A stretch of DNA of 64,000 bases from Bipolaris cookei (lineage: Eukaryota > Ascomycota > Dothideomycetes > Pleosporales > Pleosporaceae): assembly GCA_002286855.1 (NCBI GenBank), contig NRSV01000018.1, positions 387,100 to 451,099 on the forward strand. The letters run 5' to 3'. Of this stretch, positions 11,639 to 24,303 are shown one piece after another. Position 1 is the stretch's first letter. The number at the start of each line of letters is the position of its first letter. The notes under the pieces are model-generated. The model did no database searches, was not told where the DNA came from, and saw nothing but the letters and a program-made list of their open reading frames with translations. The position numbers and the translations under genes were made by a program.

Positions 11639-14600
11639 ATACTTTGTTGTTGATGATATGTTAGGGGATTCAGACAGCTGGGAGATTGCGGAACCGTCTT
11701 GTTCCGTCCCAAAAGCGAGCAAGGGAGTCGGAGCTGGGCTGGAATGCTTGGTGGGGCGGGCGCCGTAGGCCTAACGGCAGCTAAATCGGACAGGATTAGG
11801 CAGTCTGCAGTGTCGAGTGAACAGCTGGGGTGCTCGCGACGTGCCTCCAAGACGGCCTTGGACAGCGCGGGGGCCAGGCAACAAGATATCCCGATTTTTG
11901 CTGAGCCCAGCGGAGTGCGCGCACAAGGCTGGAATGGCGCAGTCAGCCTCGTTTCCCTTCATGAGTGGGTGAACCTTGAGCTGCAAGCCACGCCATAAGC
12001 GGCAAGCTGGCGAGCCGAGTGCTTATTGGACATGGCCTTCAGGTTGAACGACATGCCTTGGTAGAGGGCGAATCAACCCGGCCTGCCGCGTACAGCTCGA
12101 CCGGTTTTCAGGCCAGTCGGTCCAGATAATAAAAAAAGAAACGAGGGAATGCCGTCCAAACCTTGCTCGGATCATGCCGGGTATCACAGCGAACGGCGAG
12201 TCCAAGAGTCGCAAAGGGTTGCGGGCTTGCTTGCTTACTGGGGCAGAGGGCAGGCTGGCTGTGGTCGCTAGCTCGGTCATGCTTTTCCTATTTGGATGCG
12301 CTCCTAGCCATGAGCCGAATTTCACGAGACAAGACAAGCGACGTACTCTACATACACACATACACACATAAATACACACAAACACCCTCCTGCCATGGTG
12401 CCATGGCATGATGGCCGTAGCCGCCCCAACACCCCCTCGGCACCAGATGCATTATCACGGTGACCGTACTGCGCCCTTGGAGGGGGTGCTTCTGACATGG
12501 CGACCATCAGCACCCGGCCCTGTTTTGACTCGCCGGTTTGCTCTTCAGCCTTGCCGCGTCTGAGTAGTGGAACAGTCCGCCTCCCTGCCAGCCTAAGCGG
12601 AGCCGGGGGCACCGGCGAATCAGTGGCCGGAAGGGTCTGTTTTGTTTTACGCAGACGTGCCGATCCACGATCCAATGCGTCCATCACTAAGCCTCCACTC
12701 CAGCTGGGAAAACACTGGCCTGCACACCCGCGACGCACCTCGTCCCTGCAACCTCACGCTTGCGTGGCCTTCTGAGGCGCCGCCTGTTGTGCTGGCTGTA
12801 CTGCCATGGCTTACAGGCACGGCTGATGAGAGAGATAGCCGTCTTGGTGGAGCGTAATCTGAGTATACGAAGACAAGGCTGATGGCCTAGCCCATTGATC
12901 TTCCGCCTTGCACGCACCTGGCTCGTTCGCCATCATTCTGGACTTGGTTACGGAGAATGGGAAATGGGCGTACAGGTAAGACCGGTTGGCTAGTTGATCC
13001 GAGGCTGACGTCCACCTGCCACGAAACCTTATTTCACCGTCTCGACCCATAGCACACCACACCACCCACCCAAGTAGGCGGTACCATATTGGCTCCCAGA
13101 CAACGCTGATCGCGAGGCATCGATCGTGTCTTTGCAAACTGCTGCTCCCATCGAAACCTTCTTGGCCTCTTGTCCTCGGCGCAATACTACCAGCGACATT
13201 CATCTGACAATCCTATGGCGTCTTTGCAATACAACCCTGACAGGCTCGGCTCGCGACATGTCAGCCTTTTCCCCGCCCCGTGCTCCGCACGCCGTAGCCG
13301 GGCCAAAGGTGCGAGAATACGCTTATCAATTGGTAAGCTCTTCTGTAGCTGGTACATGGCCGGACCCAGTGTTTCATGTCTGAAGGATTCTCACTCGACA
13401 CCGATAAAAGGCCAGTCAACCTTGACCCTCGCGGAGGCGTCGAGACCTCGCTACAGACCTGGTACTGTTGTATTTGGGTACTCGCCCGTCATGTGAAAGC
13501 GGGTGCTTGGGGACAAGGGCCTATTTTTGCGTCCATATGAAGTTCATCTGCACCAAATTTCCACTCAGTATTATGCTGTGTCGATTGTTGGCTCACCCAA
13601 GCAGTCAGTAGGTGTACTTTTGCTCAGCCTCAACCTCACTCTCACTCTCAGGCTACAAAAGCGAGAGCCAAGCAGCCCTCAACGCGGTGTGTGATGCATC
13701 ATGGCGATCCACGCCGATACCGGAATGCAGTGTAGCAGTCTCTTTGTCTTGAAAGGCATGAGCTGAGCGTGCGACAAGTGTCCTGGGGCGGGTCTAGCTT
13801 GCTGTGGTTGGGAGATTGAAACTGAAACACAAGGGTTCATTGGGGGCCCTGGCTGTCAATCGTTAGCACCGGGTAGGCCCGTCGAAGCTCAATCAAAGCT
13901 CGTGAACGCAAAGGTGTGCTCCTCACACCACCCTCCTATACAAATAGTCGTATGTTTTTTTCATCAGGTGTACCTGATCTGCACTGTGGTATCTTCAGGT
14001 TGACTATGCTTTTGACCAACTTCATGGGCCTCTGTACTTGGAGCTCGGCATGGGACAGAGTGCAAGTATTTAGCCATTATGGATGTAACATGGCCAATAC
14101 GCTTTGACGCAGACGGTGATTTTTTTATAACCAGATGTGCCGTCCAATAGCTATAGAGCTGTTGGAACAATGTTGAATTGCAGGCATAAATACTTTGCCT
14201 CGGTTTCTGTTGGAAATGGCCAATGCATGGTTTCATAGTGTGCAGGTGCAGGACTTGGGTGTTGGCCGATGAAGCATAGCAGCTACGGGACATTTGATGT
14301 GGGCTTGCTGGCATATCCAGTATTGATGCCGTAGCACTGAGTTGCCAAGGCACATGCAATCCAGGATCTTATTCTCGTTCTACACAGGAGATACGAAAGT
14401 GATGGGGTGTCTGATTTGAAGCTTGATTTTGATGGAAGCAGTGTGCTAGTGCTAGGGTCTGCAGTCAGCATCGCAGCGATAAGGTGACGTCAATAATCGT
14501 GTGGCGGATGAAAGTGTAAATTGCAGCAAAAGTTTGCGCGATGCCATTCAACAACAACTGGACAGGACAAGAGAAAGCATGGTGGAATAGGGCTCGATTA

Positions 14601-14929
14601 GCCATGGACCCACCTGTGGACGATGGGGTGGACGACAGGGGGCAACAAGCGACGGTACGGGTGCTATGGATTCCAGCCTAATTACAAGACAGGACGTCGT
14701 CGTCGGCCACGAGGTTTGCATCGTCCCAACCCACCCCACATGTGACATGGTGTGCGCTCCACTTGTTGCATAGGATTTACAAGTGCATCGCCAGTCGCCC
14801 GTATCGACTGCCCATCAAACAAACAGCACACCGGTCGTCTCTGCGCCGCGCAGCCGTCGTCATCGCCATGCAACCGCCCCCTGGCCGCCCCAGGTGACCC
14901 AACCGAAGCCGAAGCCGTAACCCCACGAC
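11639..14929. other. 3.3-kb gene-free region
   Basis: I could not support any gene here. Frames are short, overlap heavily on both strands and lack domains. The region separates two divergently transcribed genes and so contains both promoters. It holds a CA-rich microsatellite at 12351-12394 and a CCATGGTGCCATGG palindrome at 12393-12406. An unseen upstream exon of the zinc-finger gene could lie in the first few hundred bases. Confidence 0.4.
12351..12394. repeat. CA-rich microsatellite
   Basis: An imperfect run of CA and CATA units. It lies in the long gene-free region and has no visible coding role. Confidence 0.85.
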
Positions 14930-17900
14930 ATGTCGGCGCCGTCTAGCCATGGCCGTCCTTCTGGAGACTCGGACCGCTGGACGGCTTCGTCAAATACTTA
15001 CATTGCCAGCAACGCGGGCGCGTATACCGACAATGGCGAGGGAAGCTCCTCGCCGCGGCGAAGCCAGGATTCACGACCCATCAGCGGTGCACCCCACGGC
15101 CTGGGAATAGCCATGATGAGCGGCGACAACGACGACTCTGCTCAGCGCAAGCAGCGCCCACGACGAAATGGCGGCTTCCTACTCGACTCGACCTTTCCTA
15201 GCGGCCCACGACAACGCCATGGCCATCGCGATGCTCATGGCGACGACTCAAAAGGCAAGCGCAATTCGCGACACCAGGGAACACACGAGAACAAGCGAAG
15301 TTCCATGCTAGGCGCATCCCGAGAACACCACAGCGACGACATAAACATGGACAGGACTAGGCGAAGCGTGCATCAGATGCCGTCTGCAAGCCACGACAGA
15401 GACTCTTCGCCCCGGACAGAGCCAGCGCGACAGGCCATCGACCCCACCCACCTCGTACACATGGCCCTTAACCTCAGCGAGAGCCGGCGCAGACACATCA
15501 GTACCGGCCAGCTTCTCGCATCTCAGCCGCGTGCGGCTTCGGGGTCGCAACGTGAAGGCAGCTTTGCCAACTATGCTGCTGGCGGCAGTCTAAGACACTA
15601 TCTCAACGAGCAACGACGAGTCTCGAGGAACATATCCCCAATGGGCGGCAGAGGCTCCCCGTCGCGGCACATGTCTACATCCATGCAGGGGAGCAGTTCA
15701 ATTGCGTTTCTAGGCTTACAGTCTATCAATCCATCTGCTTCTACACTTGCGCGAGTAAATAAGGCCAAGGCATATATCGAGCTTCAAATGGAGTATCTGC
15801 GCCTACTGGATTTCCTCCCACCCCTAAAGCCTGACGCCAATGCTCCAGGCAACTTCATTTTCACGTCAAGCAACTCCCCAGGCAGTCCCCAAGCGCATCT
15901 CACCCGTACGCCATCGCACGCCGGCAAACAGCACGATCTCGGCCGGGCCTACAACCCCCTACAGTTTATCCGTAATCGCCGTATCAGAGCTCGCGAGCGT
16001 GTGGTTCTGGATCACCCCCCAGAAGAGTTCGAGGACGTTGAGCAGGTGCGCGATTGGGTTGACCAGATCGAGCAGCATGCCAAACGTGTTGGGTACCGTC
16101 GAAATGATGCCGTGCACTTGCCCAAGCTTCACCACGACCATGAAGTCGGCGCGCCACCCAGCAACCCCCCAAGGCCACACAAAGGCTGGTTTTTCGCCCC
16201 AGAAGAACTACTTGCGGATGCGTGTTGGCTAGAGCAGGGCGACAACAAGACACTTGTGGAAAATAGGCGTGGCCAAAAACTATTTCCGCCCAAGGAGGCA
16301 CAGCCTAGAGACTCCCTCCAAGCGCGTACTAGCAAAGAATTTGGTGACAAGCGAGGGAAGAGCTGGGCTGATGCATTGCCTGCCATCGCACTTGACCATA
16401 CAACGGGTGATGAGAGCGATAAAGCAAGTGAGCGCGGACGTAAGCGAAGATTGCTTCCAGCGCTTCGCACAGATAGCCCCAGGGGCGGGAAGCACTCCAG
16501 AAGAGGTTCAAGGTTACGGAACCATGACGAGCCTGATAGTTCTGGGTCAGAGTCTGACACAAAGAGGCGCAAGATCCGTGTGGCTACAGATCCGGAACAT
16601 AACACCGGACCGCTTGCTCTGCTTCTGGAGCAGCAGGCCAAAGAGTTCCAAGCTAAGTCACCATTGGCTATATCGCCCAACACACCCGACAAGTGGGGTC
16701 GCAATGGAGACGTCGCAATGGATGACAGGCCTACTCGGGATTCATTGGATGTCCCACGGTTCTCAAACGGTTTCTCGTATCTCAAAGACCACGGCAATTT
16801 CAAGATTTCGCCTACGCCACGCAAACCCTTAAATCTATCCAGCGACGATGCCGAGCCACGGTCTTCGCATGAGCAGCAAGACAGTACTGCTCCAAACACA
16901 CCCCTTACCAAACGGTTTCCATACATTGGCAGCGAAGCTTCGCCACCACAAAGCCGATCCAACTCACAGACGAGAAAACCTAAACGGCACAAGTTTAACA
17001 ACATTTTCCACTCGCACGACCATAGCGAGGAGAGTCAGCACGAGGGACGACCAGGTTCTTCTGGTACAGACAGGAAGAGCAAATCTCATCAAAATAGTGG
17101 GGAAACTTCGGATGACAAACACATTGGAACAGCGATATTGGCCGCGCCAGGTGCTGTAATGAACCTCTTGGGTCATCGGAAGAACGACAGTGTCAGTAGT
17201 TTGCCCAGCCCAGACAAGCTACGTCGCAGAGAGACCCAGGAGCCACAGTCTGCTGTTACACGATTCTTCAAGGGCGTCAGGAATGAGGGCACAAAAGTTG
17301 GGGATATTATCTTCAGACGTGATCGAGCGGACGATTCTGATTCGGAAACCATGTCTGACATCAACTCGGTAGAGTTTGACGATGACGATGGCTCTACCCG
17401 AGCTAAACAGAGCAAACGAGCGACGATAACCCGTACAAATACAGGAGGCACAGAGGGCAGCAGAATTTCTTTCCACAAGGACCGTAGCCGTCTCGACCTC
17501 CCATCGTTCCGCCCCGTTCACGCCATTGACAATGAGGATTCTGACGAAGAACATCACATTTCGCGTCAGACTCGAGACCGGAAGGGCAGCCGTTCCCCTC
17601 GCATTGATCGACTTCTGCCCCCACGTATGGATTTAAGCACCATATCCGATCGTTCTTCTCAGGGCTCTATCACTCTCGGCCCGAACAACAGTCAAGAACG
17701 ACTTGAAGAATCGCTTGCCCATCATAGTGATACAGGCGGCCTCCCTGCTGCTGGCCTGAGGAACGCGCAAGGGTCGGACAGGAAAGCCAGTGGTTCGAGA
17801 CCAGGACTGAGCGGAAGACACTGGAGTATTGCCGACGGCGATGATCAAGCCGTTGACCGCAAGACTAATGCGGACATCATCACACAAGCAGACATTGCTC

Positions 17901-18478
17901 GTGTTCGCGCATTGTTCCTCTGCTCTGGTGTCAAAGCGAACGAAATCGTTCGCCGCGCCCACGCTACACGAAACCCACCTCCTGATTTCCTTGTAAATGC
18001 AGCTGCTTTGACAAACACGAAACTGTATCCCGTTCCGCGCACGCAAGAACACGTTTTGGCTGCACGCATATTGGTCAAAGATCTCGAGGCTTCTACTAAA
18101 GCTTTGCAATCAACCCTCGAAACCTTCCGTAACAAGGCTATTCAGCAGCTGACGAAGCAAATATCTACCTTGCAATCGACCGTTGATTCGGATCTTATGC
18201 CCCGCATCTTGGAAGGCGGTGACAAAGCTGTGCGTGTCACGAGCGAAGTATCTGGCCAGGGAACACTTCAAGTCAAGCAAATCACAGACGAGATTGACCG
18301 TATGATCAGAGCACGGAAGCGCCGAATGAGATGGATGCGAGGCTTTGGCTGGATGCTGGTAGAGTGGGCGCTCGTCGGCCTCATGTGGTGCCTATGGCTT
18401 ACCGTTGTGCTTGTTGGATCGGTGAAGCGCGTCTTTGGTGTCGGCTGGAACGTTGTCAAATGGCTGTTATGGCTTTAA
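14930..18478 (+). CDS. Large tail-anchored protein, 1182 residues, unknown role
   Basis: One uninterrupted exon encodes a mostly disordered, Ser/Arg-rich protein. Three blocks look conserved. The first is near residues 275-310 (KAYIELQMEYLRLLDFLPPL) and continues to 360-445 with VRDWVDQIEQHAKRVGYR and HKGWFFAPEELLADACWL. The second is near 732-790 (TAILAAPGAVMNLLGHR, then RFFKGVRNEGTKVGDIIF). The third is near 985-1120 (ARVRALFLCSGVKANEIVRR plus a predicted helical stretch). The last ~50 residues are a tryptophan-rich hydrophobic hairpin or pair of membrane helices ending KWLLWL, after a basic RARKRRMR stretch. This suggests anchoring in the ER or another endomembrane with the bulk in the cytosol. 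It may be a distant relative of yeast Mtc4, but that is recollection only. The absence of introns in 3.5 kb is unusual for this window. Confidence 0.85.
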   Translation: MSAPSSHGRPSGDSDRWTASSNTYIASNAGAYTDNGEGSSSPRRSQDSRPISGAPHGLGIAMMSGDNDDSAQRKQRPRRNGGFLLDSTFPSGPRQRHGHRDAHGDDSKGKRNSRHQGTHENKRSSMLGASREHHSDDINMDRTRRSVHQMPSASHDRDSSPRTEPARQAIDPTHLVHMALNLSESRRRHISTGQLLASQPRAASGSQREGSFANYAAGGSLRHYLNEQRRVSRNISPMGGRGSPSRHMSTSMQGSSSIAFLGLQSINPSASTLARVNKAKAYIELQMEYLRLLDFLPPLKPDANAPGNFIFTSSNSPGSPQAHLTRTPSHAGKQHDLGRAYNPLQFIRNRRIRARERVVLDHPPEEFEDVEQVRDWVDQIEQHAKRVGYRRNDAVHLPKLHHDHEVGAPPSNPPRPHKGWFFAPEELLADACWLEQGDNKTLVENRRGQKLFPPKEAQPRDSLQARTSKEFGDKRGKSWADALPAIALDHTTGDESDKASERGRKRRLLPALRTDSPRGGKHSRRGSRLRNHDEPDSSGSESDTKRRKIRVATDPEHNTGPLALLLEQQAKEFQAKSPLAISPNTPDKWGRNGDVAMDDRPTRDSLDVPRFSNGFSYLKDHGNFKISPTPRKPLNLSSDDAEPRSSHEQQDSTAPNTPLTKRFPYIGSEASPPQSRSNSQTRKPKRHKFNNIFHSHDHSEESQHEGRPGSSGTDRKSKSHQNSGETSDDKHIGTAILAAPGAVMNLLGHRKNDSVSSLPSPDKLRRRETQEPQSAVTRFFKGVRNEGTKVGDIIFRRDRADDSDSETMSDINSVEFDDDDGSTRAKQSKRATITRTNTGGTEGSRISFHKDRSRLDLPSFRPVHAIDNEDSDEEHHISRQTRDRKGSRSPRIDRLLPPRMDLSTISDRSSQGSITLGPNNSQERLEESLAHHSDTGGLPAAGLRNAQGSDRKASGSRPGLSGRHWSIADGDDQAVDRKTNADIITQADIARVRALFLCSGVKANEIVRRAHATRNPPPDFLVNAAALTNTKLYPVPRTQEHVLAARILVKDLEASTKALQSTLETFRNKAIQQLTKQISTLQSTVDSDLMPRILEGGDKAVRVTSEVSGQGTLQVKQITDEIDRMIRARKRRMRWMRGFGWMLVEWALVGLMWCLWLTVVLVGSVKRVFGVGWNVVKWLLWL

Positions 18479-19087
18479 AAATACATTACATCGCATTGCA
18501 TTTACTAGGCGTTTGAATTTTTCTTTTGTACTCGTGCATCTGGAGCTTGGATACTGGGTTGTCTTTTATCAGGGTTGGATCCTACAGATACCAGGCTGTG
18601 TATATAATGCTGTATGTGTATATACACCGATAATTATTTCTTAGACTTTTTTTTAAGCTGCGATATATAATCTTGTAATGAGCCATCCCAATATTTCTAT
18701 GTTGTAGCACGATTAGTTCGCATTGATGTATTGTATATGGTAAGACGGCAAGGCAAAATACGGCAATACATCCTGCATATCGTAAGTGCAATTACTGCAA
18801 GGTTAATGATCCTATACTAGGATGATAACCCCGTCGTTACTATGTCTGGTTGGTGTTTCAGGGGGACTTGCACGTGCCTTGGTGGCATCGCGCCGCCTAC
18901 TAGTCGTCGCGTCGACGTCATTGTCCCGCTCTCCTGACAGGTGCTATCCCCTCCACAACACTAACCAACACACTGCAAAAGTTCGAAGCTGCCCAAACTG
19001 CCCCCGCTTCCGCCAATCTCCGTATACAAAAGGTTACGGCCATGACCTATTGCTGATCTTAATTTGTATCGGCATCAAGCTACCGTG
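18479..19087. other. Gene-free interval
   Basis: AT-rich 3' UTR of the preceding gene followed by the promoter of the channel gene. No supported gene. Confidence 0.5.
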
Positions 19088-21839
19088 ATGGATCTCCAGA
19101 AGGTGTTTGTCGCCCAAGGCAGCTCGAGCAGTCATGCTCAGTTGGTACGTTTTTACGACTACGCCCAGCGTTGTTTGATATCGTCATACTGACTTGACAC
19201 GTTGCTGAAGTCCAAGGGTCCGTCTTCATTCGCGGCACTTGCTGCGGCTTTTGTCCCTACAGCCGTGGTTGCCGTTTTATACGTAATCGTCTTCATATTC
19301 ATCAGGCCGAGCTTCCCCAAGATCTATTCTCCAAGAACGTACATTGGAACCATTGAAGAAAAGCATCGTACGCCATGTAAAAAATCTCCGGGCTACTTTG
19401 ACTGGATTCACACTTACCGGACACTCCCCGATAAGTTTGTGCTGTATCATCAGTCGCTCGATTCGTACTTATTTCTTCGCTTCCTGCGGACGTTGATCTT
19501 CATATGCGTTGTTGGCGCCGCTATTACCTGGCCGATTCTTATGCCGGCGAACTGGACAGGTGGCGGCAGGTCAAAGGAGCTGAATCGCCTTGGTATTGGC
19601 AATGTGAAGGACAAGGACCACTTGTACGCTCATGCTGTCGTTGCTTGGGTTTTCTTCAGCTTCGTCATGTTCACGGTTGCGCGCGAGCGATTATGGCTCA
19701 TAGGGTTGCGACAAGCGTGGAATCTGTCGAAGACCAACGCAAAGAGACTGTCCTCACGCACTGTTCTTTACCTCTCAGCACCCACTGCAGCTCTCGATGA
19801 AGGCAACATGCGGCGATTCTTTGGTGAGGATGCAGTCAGAATTTGGCCAGTTACCAAGGGCGATAAGCTTGTATCTCTGGTTTCTGAAAGGGACTCGAAA
19901 GTTGAGAAGCTAGAAAGTGCTGAGCTGTCGTTTGTTCTAAACATCAACAAAGAAGTCAAGAAAAGTCACAATGGCAACATCAAATACGAACAGCTACCGA
20001 AGCAGGTGACAAAGTCACTAAGGCCTACCCATAAGTCGAAGACACCAGTTGTTGGTAAGGAGGTTGACAGCATCAACTACTATCGAGACCAGATCAAGGA
20101 GAAAGAGGATGAAGTACAGAAAGTTCGCGAATCGAACGAGACCGCTGGGAATCTTGGTGGAGCAGCGGCGGTATTCGTCGAGTTCCGCACACAACCTGCA
20201 GCCCAGCGAGCATATCAACAAATTGCATCCGCGGACATTCTTTCTCTTACACCTCGATTTGTAGGGACCGTGCCTAGTGAGGTCGTTTGGTCTAATCTGG
20301 TGCTTCCACCCGCTCGCCGTATATCGCAAAGTGGTGTCGCACTATCCCTGGTCATCGTCACCATTATATTCTGGTCCATTCCTGTGTCGATCGTGGGTGC
20401 TATCTCCAATATACAATATTTAGCGGAAAACTTCAAATGGCTTGCATTCCTCAACAAACTACCGCCCTCCCTCATGAACCTTCTGAGCGGCCTGATTCCC
20501 CCGTTATTGCTGAGCGCTCTGGCTCGATGGGTGCCAGATATCTTCAGATGTAAGTTCCCTTGTGAAAGGTTATTGGATGATGCTTACAATCTCAGATATT
20601 TTCACGACTTTCGGAGACCCTACCAAGTCTATGATTGAGCTCAAGGTGCTGAAATGGCACTATGTCTTTCAAGTACTTCAAGTCTTCCTTATCACCACTC
20701 TATCTTCTGGAGCTGCTGCGGTGGCATCTCAGATTGCACAAGATCCAAGCTCAGTACCTCAACTTCTTGCAGAGCGTCTTCCTAGGGCATCAAATACCTA
20801 CCTCACGTACTTTGTCGTGCAGGCATTAACAAATGCCCCGAGCAACATTTTGAACTACTCTGACGTCCTTTTCTACATCTTCTACGACAGGTTCATTGAT
20901 AAGACACCTCGCCAAAAGTACAAGACTCACACGACATTGAGAGGCATGGCTTGGGGCAAGCTGTTTCCTAAGTATGTCAACTTTGTGATTATTGGTACGT
21001 TAACACTGTATCTTTCTGAGTTGCAATTCAACTAATCGTTTGTAGCAATTGTGTACTCTTGCATCGCTCCTCTCGTGCTTGGATTTGCTGCCATCGGCCT
21101 CGTCATTTTCTACTGGAGCTACCGATACCAACTGTTTTACACTGTGCAGCCAAATATCGATACCAAAGGACATGCCTACACGCTCTCCCTCCAACATATT
21201 CTTACGGGAACATACATTGCCGAGCTTTGCCTCATTGGCATCTTTAGCTTGCGCAATGCCAAGGGTCCTTTGTTCATGCTTGTGCTACTACTTATTGCCA
21301 CGGCCATATTCAACTATACCACCAATCGCTACTTTGCCCCACTCGAGCAGTATCTTCCCGCAGACCTTGCTCTCGAATCGGAAGACGATGGACAGTCGCC
21401 CTTGCTCTCCTCAGCAGAAGAAGGCGAGTCAGATGCGTTGCAACACGCAGAGTCAAGAGTTGCTCGTTTAAGTGAGCGAACGCGTGTGCCACCAAACGTC
21501 ATATCACCCCTTGCGCGCTTCTTACAACCACACGTATTTGCCAGTCATACAGCGATGAAAAGTTGGGTCCGTGATGGTGATTTCGACGATGAAGAACCCG
21601 AGTATAGCGATGATGATGTCAAGAAGGCGTACCTCCATCCGGCTTATTCGAGCAAGACGCCGGTCGTTTGGCTGGCGAGGGACATTATTGGCGTGAGTAA
21701 GAAGGAGATTAGCGAGAATGAGAATGTGGGATTGAAGGCTAGTGATGAGGGTGCGTGGGTCACGGGGGATGGCAAGGTGAAGTGGGCTGTGGATAACTTT
21801 GAAGAGGTGCCTATTTTCAAGAAGGATATCAGATGGTAG
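19088..21839 (+). CDS. Csc1/OSCA-type mechanosensitive channel (DUF221)
   Basis: An 862-residue membrane protein of the Csc1/OSCA/TMEM63 family, whose known members are stretch- or osmolarity-gated calcium-permeable cation channels. Four exons are inferred: 19088-19144, 19211-20549, 20596-20994 and 21046-21839. The N-terminal helix (residues ~26-53) is followed by SPRTYIGT and two helices near 100-125 and 155-180. A cytosolic domain (about 190-400) contains the family's AAAVFVEFRTQPAAQRAYQ segment and ends with PSEVVWSNL. The family's multi-helix pore domain starts near residue 405 (SGVALSLVIVTIIFWSIPVS) and extends to about 700, including LLSGLIPPLLLSALARWVP and SYRYQLFYT. An acidic C-terminal tail ends in ENVGLKASDEGAWVTGDGKV. 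The short first exon encodes the extracytoplasmic N-terminus and is supported by the phase of its intron. Confidence 0.93.
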
Positions 21840-22011
21840 GGGGATGTGGGTGTTCTTGAGGGAAAAAATCACATTAGAAGAGAGGGTACTCTTAATATCA
21901 GTATTGTTTGTCGCTTTTTTAAGACATGATAGTCTTGTATTATACCGAATGAAAAGCTTCATCTACACACATGATCGGACTTTCCTTTGCCAAAGCAAGA
22001 ATCCTACAATT

Positions 22012-24303
22012 TCACGCCCAGTGTCCCGAATCAGGGCGCCTAGCCCTCCCCCGAATCATATCCGCCGCCTTCTCCGCAATCGCATACACAAGACTCACAA
22101 TGTTACCCTGTACATGCAGCGGAAAAATACTAGCATCCACAACGCGCAATCCCTGTACACCATGCACTCTCAACTCCTCATCCACAACCCCACCCTTCTC
22201 CCTCGGCAACATAGCACAAGACCCCACGGGATGATACTCCGTCACTGTATTCTTCTGCACCCACTCCTTCGCCTCTTCGACATCCCTCGGCAACGGACCT
22301 GACGCATTCCCCGGGACCACCAGCTCGCCCTTTTCATCGCGCCGGAAAATCTGCGCCAAGGGCTGCACGCCTGCAAATGACAGGGCGTGCATTACCGATC
22401 TCGCCATGAGATCGATATCAAGCGGGTGCGAGAAGTACGCTGGATCGATCGCTGGATGTATCTCGGGGTTTGAAGAGGTGATGTGTACGCTGCCGCGGGA
22501 AAAGGAGCGCGTGCTGCAGACGCCGAGGGTGGCCCACATACCCGGTTCGTCGCAGGGGAAGAGCGTGTTTGCACTTTCAGGGCGGTAGGTATTTAATCCC
22601 GTTGGCAAGAAGACGAGTTGGCAAATGGCTTCCTTGGGGTTGGGGAGTTGGCGGGCGATGAGCCGGTCGCGGCCTGCGGGGTCGGTGGCAGAGGAGTGGG
22701 AGTCGAGGAGGGAGTCGATGTAGGATTGGGGGTTGGTGAGATCTGGGGAGACTTTGGAGAGAGAGGCGAAGCCGGTTGTTGTGGGACTGGCGGCGAAGGG
22801 GCCGGATTTGTGGGTTAGGTAGGCTTCGAGTGCTTGTTGGGTGAGGGTTGGGTTGCGGAGTAAGGCTTCGGCGGTGGGGTATTCGTCTTTGACGCCCTGG
22901 AGGGGGAAGGTTAGTTGGGGACTGGGATTTTGCCATTTCTTGATCTGGAGTTAGAGATGGGTTTGTGCTTACTAGAACGATGGCTGTGGCTGAATGGTCG
23001 CATAGGTTGTCGCCAACTCCGGGTAGATCTACAATCACTTCTACACCAGCTTTTTGGAGTACGTCAGGCGACCCGATACCAGAGAGCTCGAGGATTTGTG
23101 GAGAGTTTACAACGCCTCCGCAAACAATCACTTCCCTATTTACCTTGACTGTGAATGGGGAGCCATTGAACGTGAATTGAACACCGGTGGCCTTGACAGT
23201 GTCGGCGTTTTTCTCCAGTTCAATCTTGGATACGAGTGCGTTGGTTAAGAGAAACAAATTGGGTCGATCCTTGGCCGGCTCATAGTAGTCTCTCGCAGCA
23301 TAGCTTCGTCTGTTGTGCTTGGGATCAATAGTGCACAACTGATTGAAGCCGCCAATGGCAGAGCCAACGCGAGGATCATTAGCAGGTGCGTATCCTGCGT
23401 TGATTATAGTCTTAGGCCACATGGTTTGGCTCCAAGTAACGTCGGTTTCCGGAAAGCTTATCTATCACTAGTCAGCCATTGAAGAAAATTGAAAAAGGCT
23501 TTTCGCAAACAACTAACGTGGATAGGACCTGATTTTCCGCGCAAAGACTTGTCAAGATATTTGTTATCTATTTTTTCGCCATAGGCCTCAGAAGCCGGGT
23601 GGTAGGTTTCGAATTTGCGGTAGTAAGGTTTGAGATCTTCAAAAGACCAACCCTTGTTGCCGAGTTCTCCCCAATTATCTAGGTCCTGCTTAGAGACCAT
23701 GCTGGTAGATAAGTCAGCAAGACTAGTGTATGAGTATATTGTTAGGATATAGTTGGAAATCACCTGAACATGCCGTAATTGACAGCGCTGCTGCCACCTA
23801 GAACTTTGCCACGGACCCAGCCATGAACTCTACCAGCGGTCCCTTTCTATCATAAAAGTCAGTAAGTGGGGTTGGTTTCAGAAAAACTTGACATACCTGA
23901 GGCACTGTCTTGTAGTCCCAGTCATAATTTGGTTTCCCCCAAGTCTGCGTGTACATGCTTGGGGCATCAATAAGCAAATCGTCTAGCGCATTGCCCCCGG
24001 CTTCAAGGACCGCAACAGTGACATTTTCGTCTTCAGTAAGACGAGATGCGATAGCCAAACCTGCCGTTCCGCCACCACAGATGATATAATCTAGCAACAA
24101 CGGATAGTTAGCGATGTGTATTCCGAAGTACATGTCTCGCACCTTGTCTAATATAATAGCATACAAGGAACTCGAAGAAGAACACATGCTCAATGCGGTA
24201 GCTCTCAGAACGATTCGGGATTTTTTGTATTCTTTTACATACCGTATGATCGGCTTGTAAGATCCTCAGCAGGTACTCCGCTTGTGACACCTACGTCAGA
24301 CAT
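22012..24303 (-). CDS. GMC-family FAD oxidoreductase
   Basis: A 611-residue glucose-methanol-choline oxidoreductase, a flavoprotein that oxidises an alcohol group. The substrate is unknown. Six exons: 24303-24243, 24090-23897, 23846-23764, 23701-23518, 23461-22973 and 22896-22012. The FAD-binding Rossmann motif YIICGGGTAGLAIASRL starts near residue 21 and is followed by VAVLEAGG. The first GMC signature is RVHGWVRGKVLGGSSAVNYG and the second is GGVVNSPQILELSGIG. The active-site His is in TEYHPVGSC (about residue 539), and the partner region is SIFPLHVQGNI near 574-583. No signal peptide is seen, so a cytosolic or peroxisomal location is more likely than secretion. The length is normal for the family. 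It converges with the channel gene, with only 172 bases between stops. Confidence 0.9.

Noticed and set aside
10055..14900. Many overlapping frames of 60-140 codons
   Set aside because: They occur on both strands at once, begin at non-ATG or random ATG codons, and show no domain or splice continuity.
22577..22950. An apparent frameshift in the GMC oxidoreductase after SATAIVL
   Set aside because: A 76-base GT-AG intron (22972-22897) restores the family sequence with GVKDEYPTAEALL, so the gene is intact.
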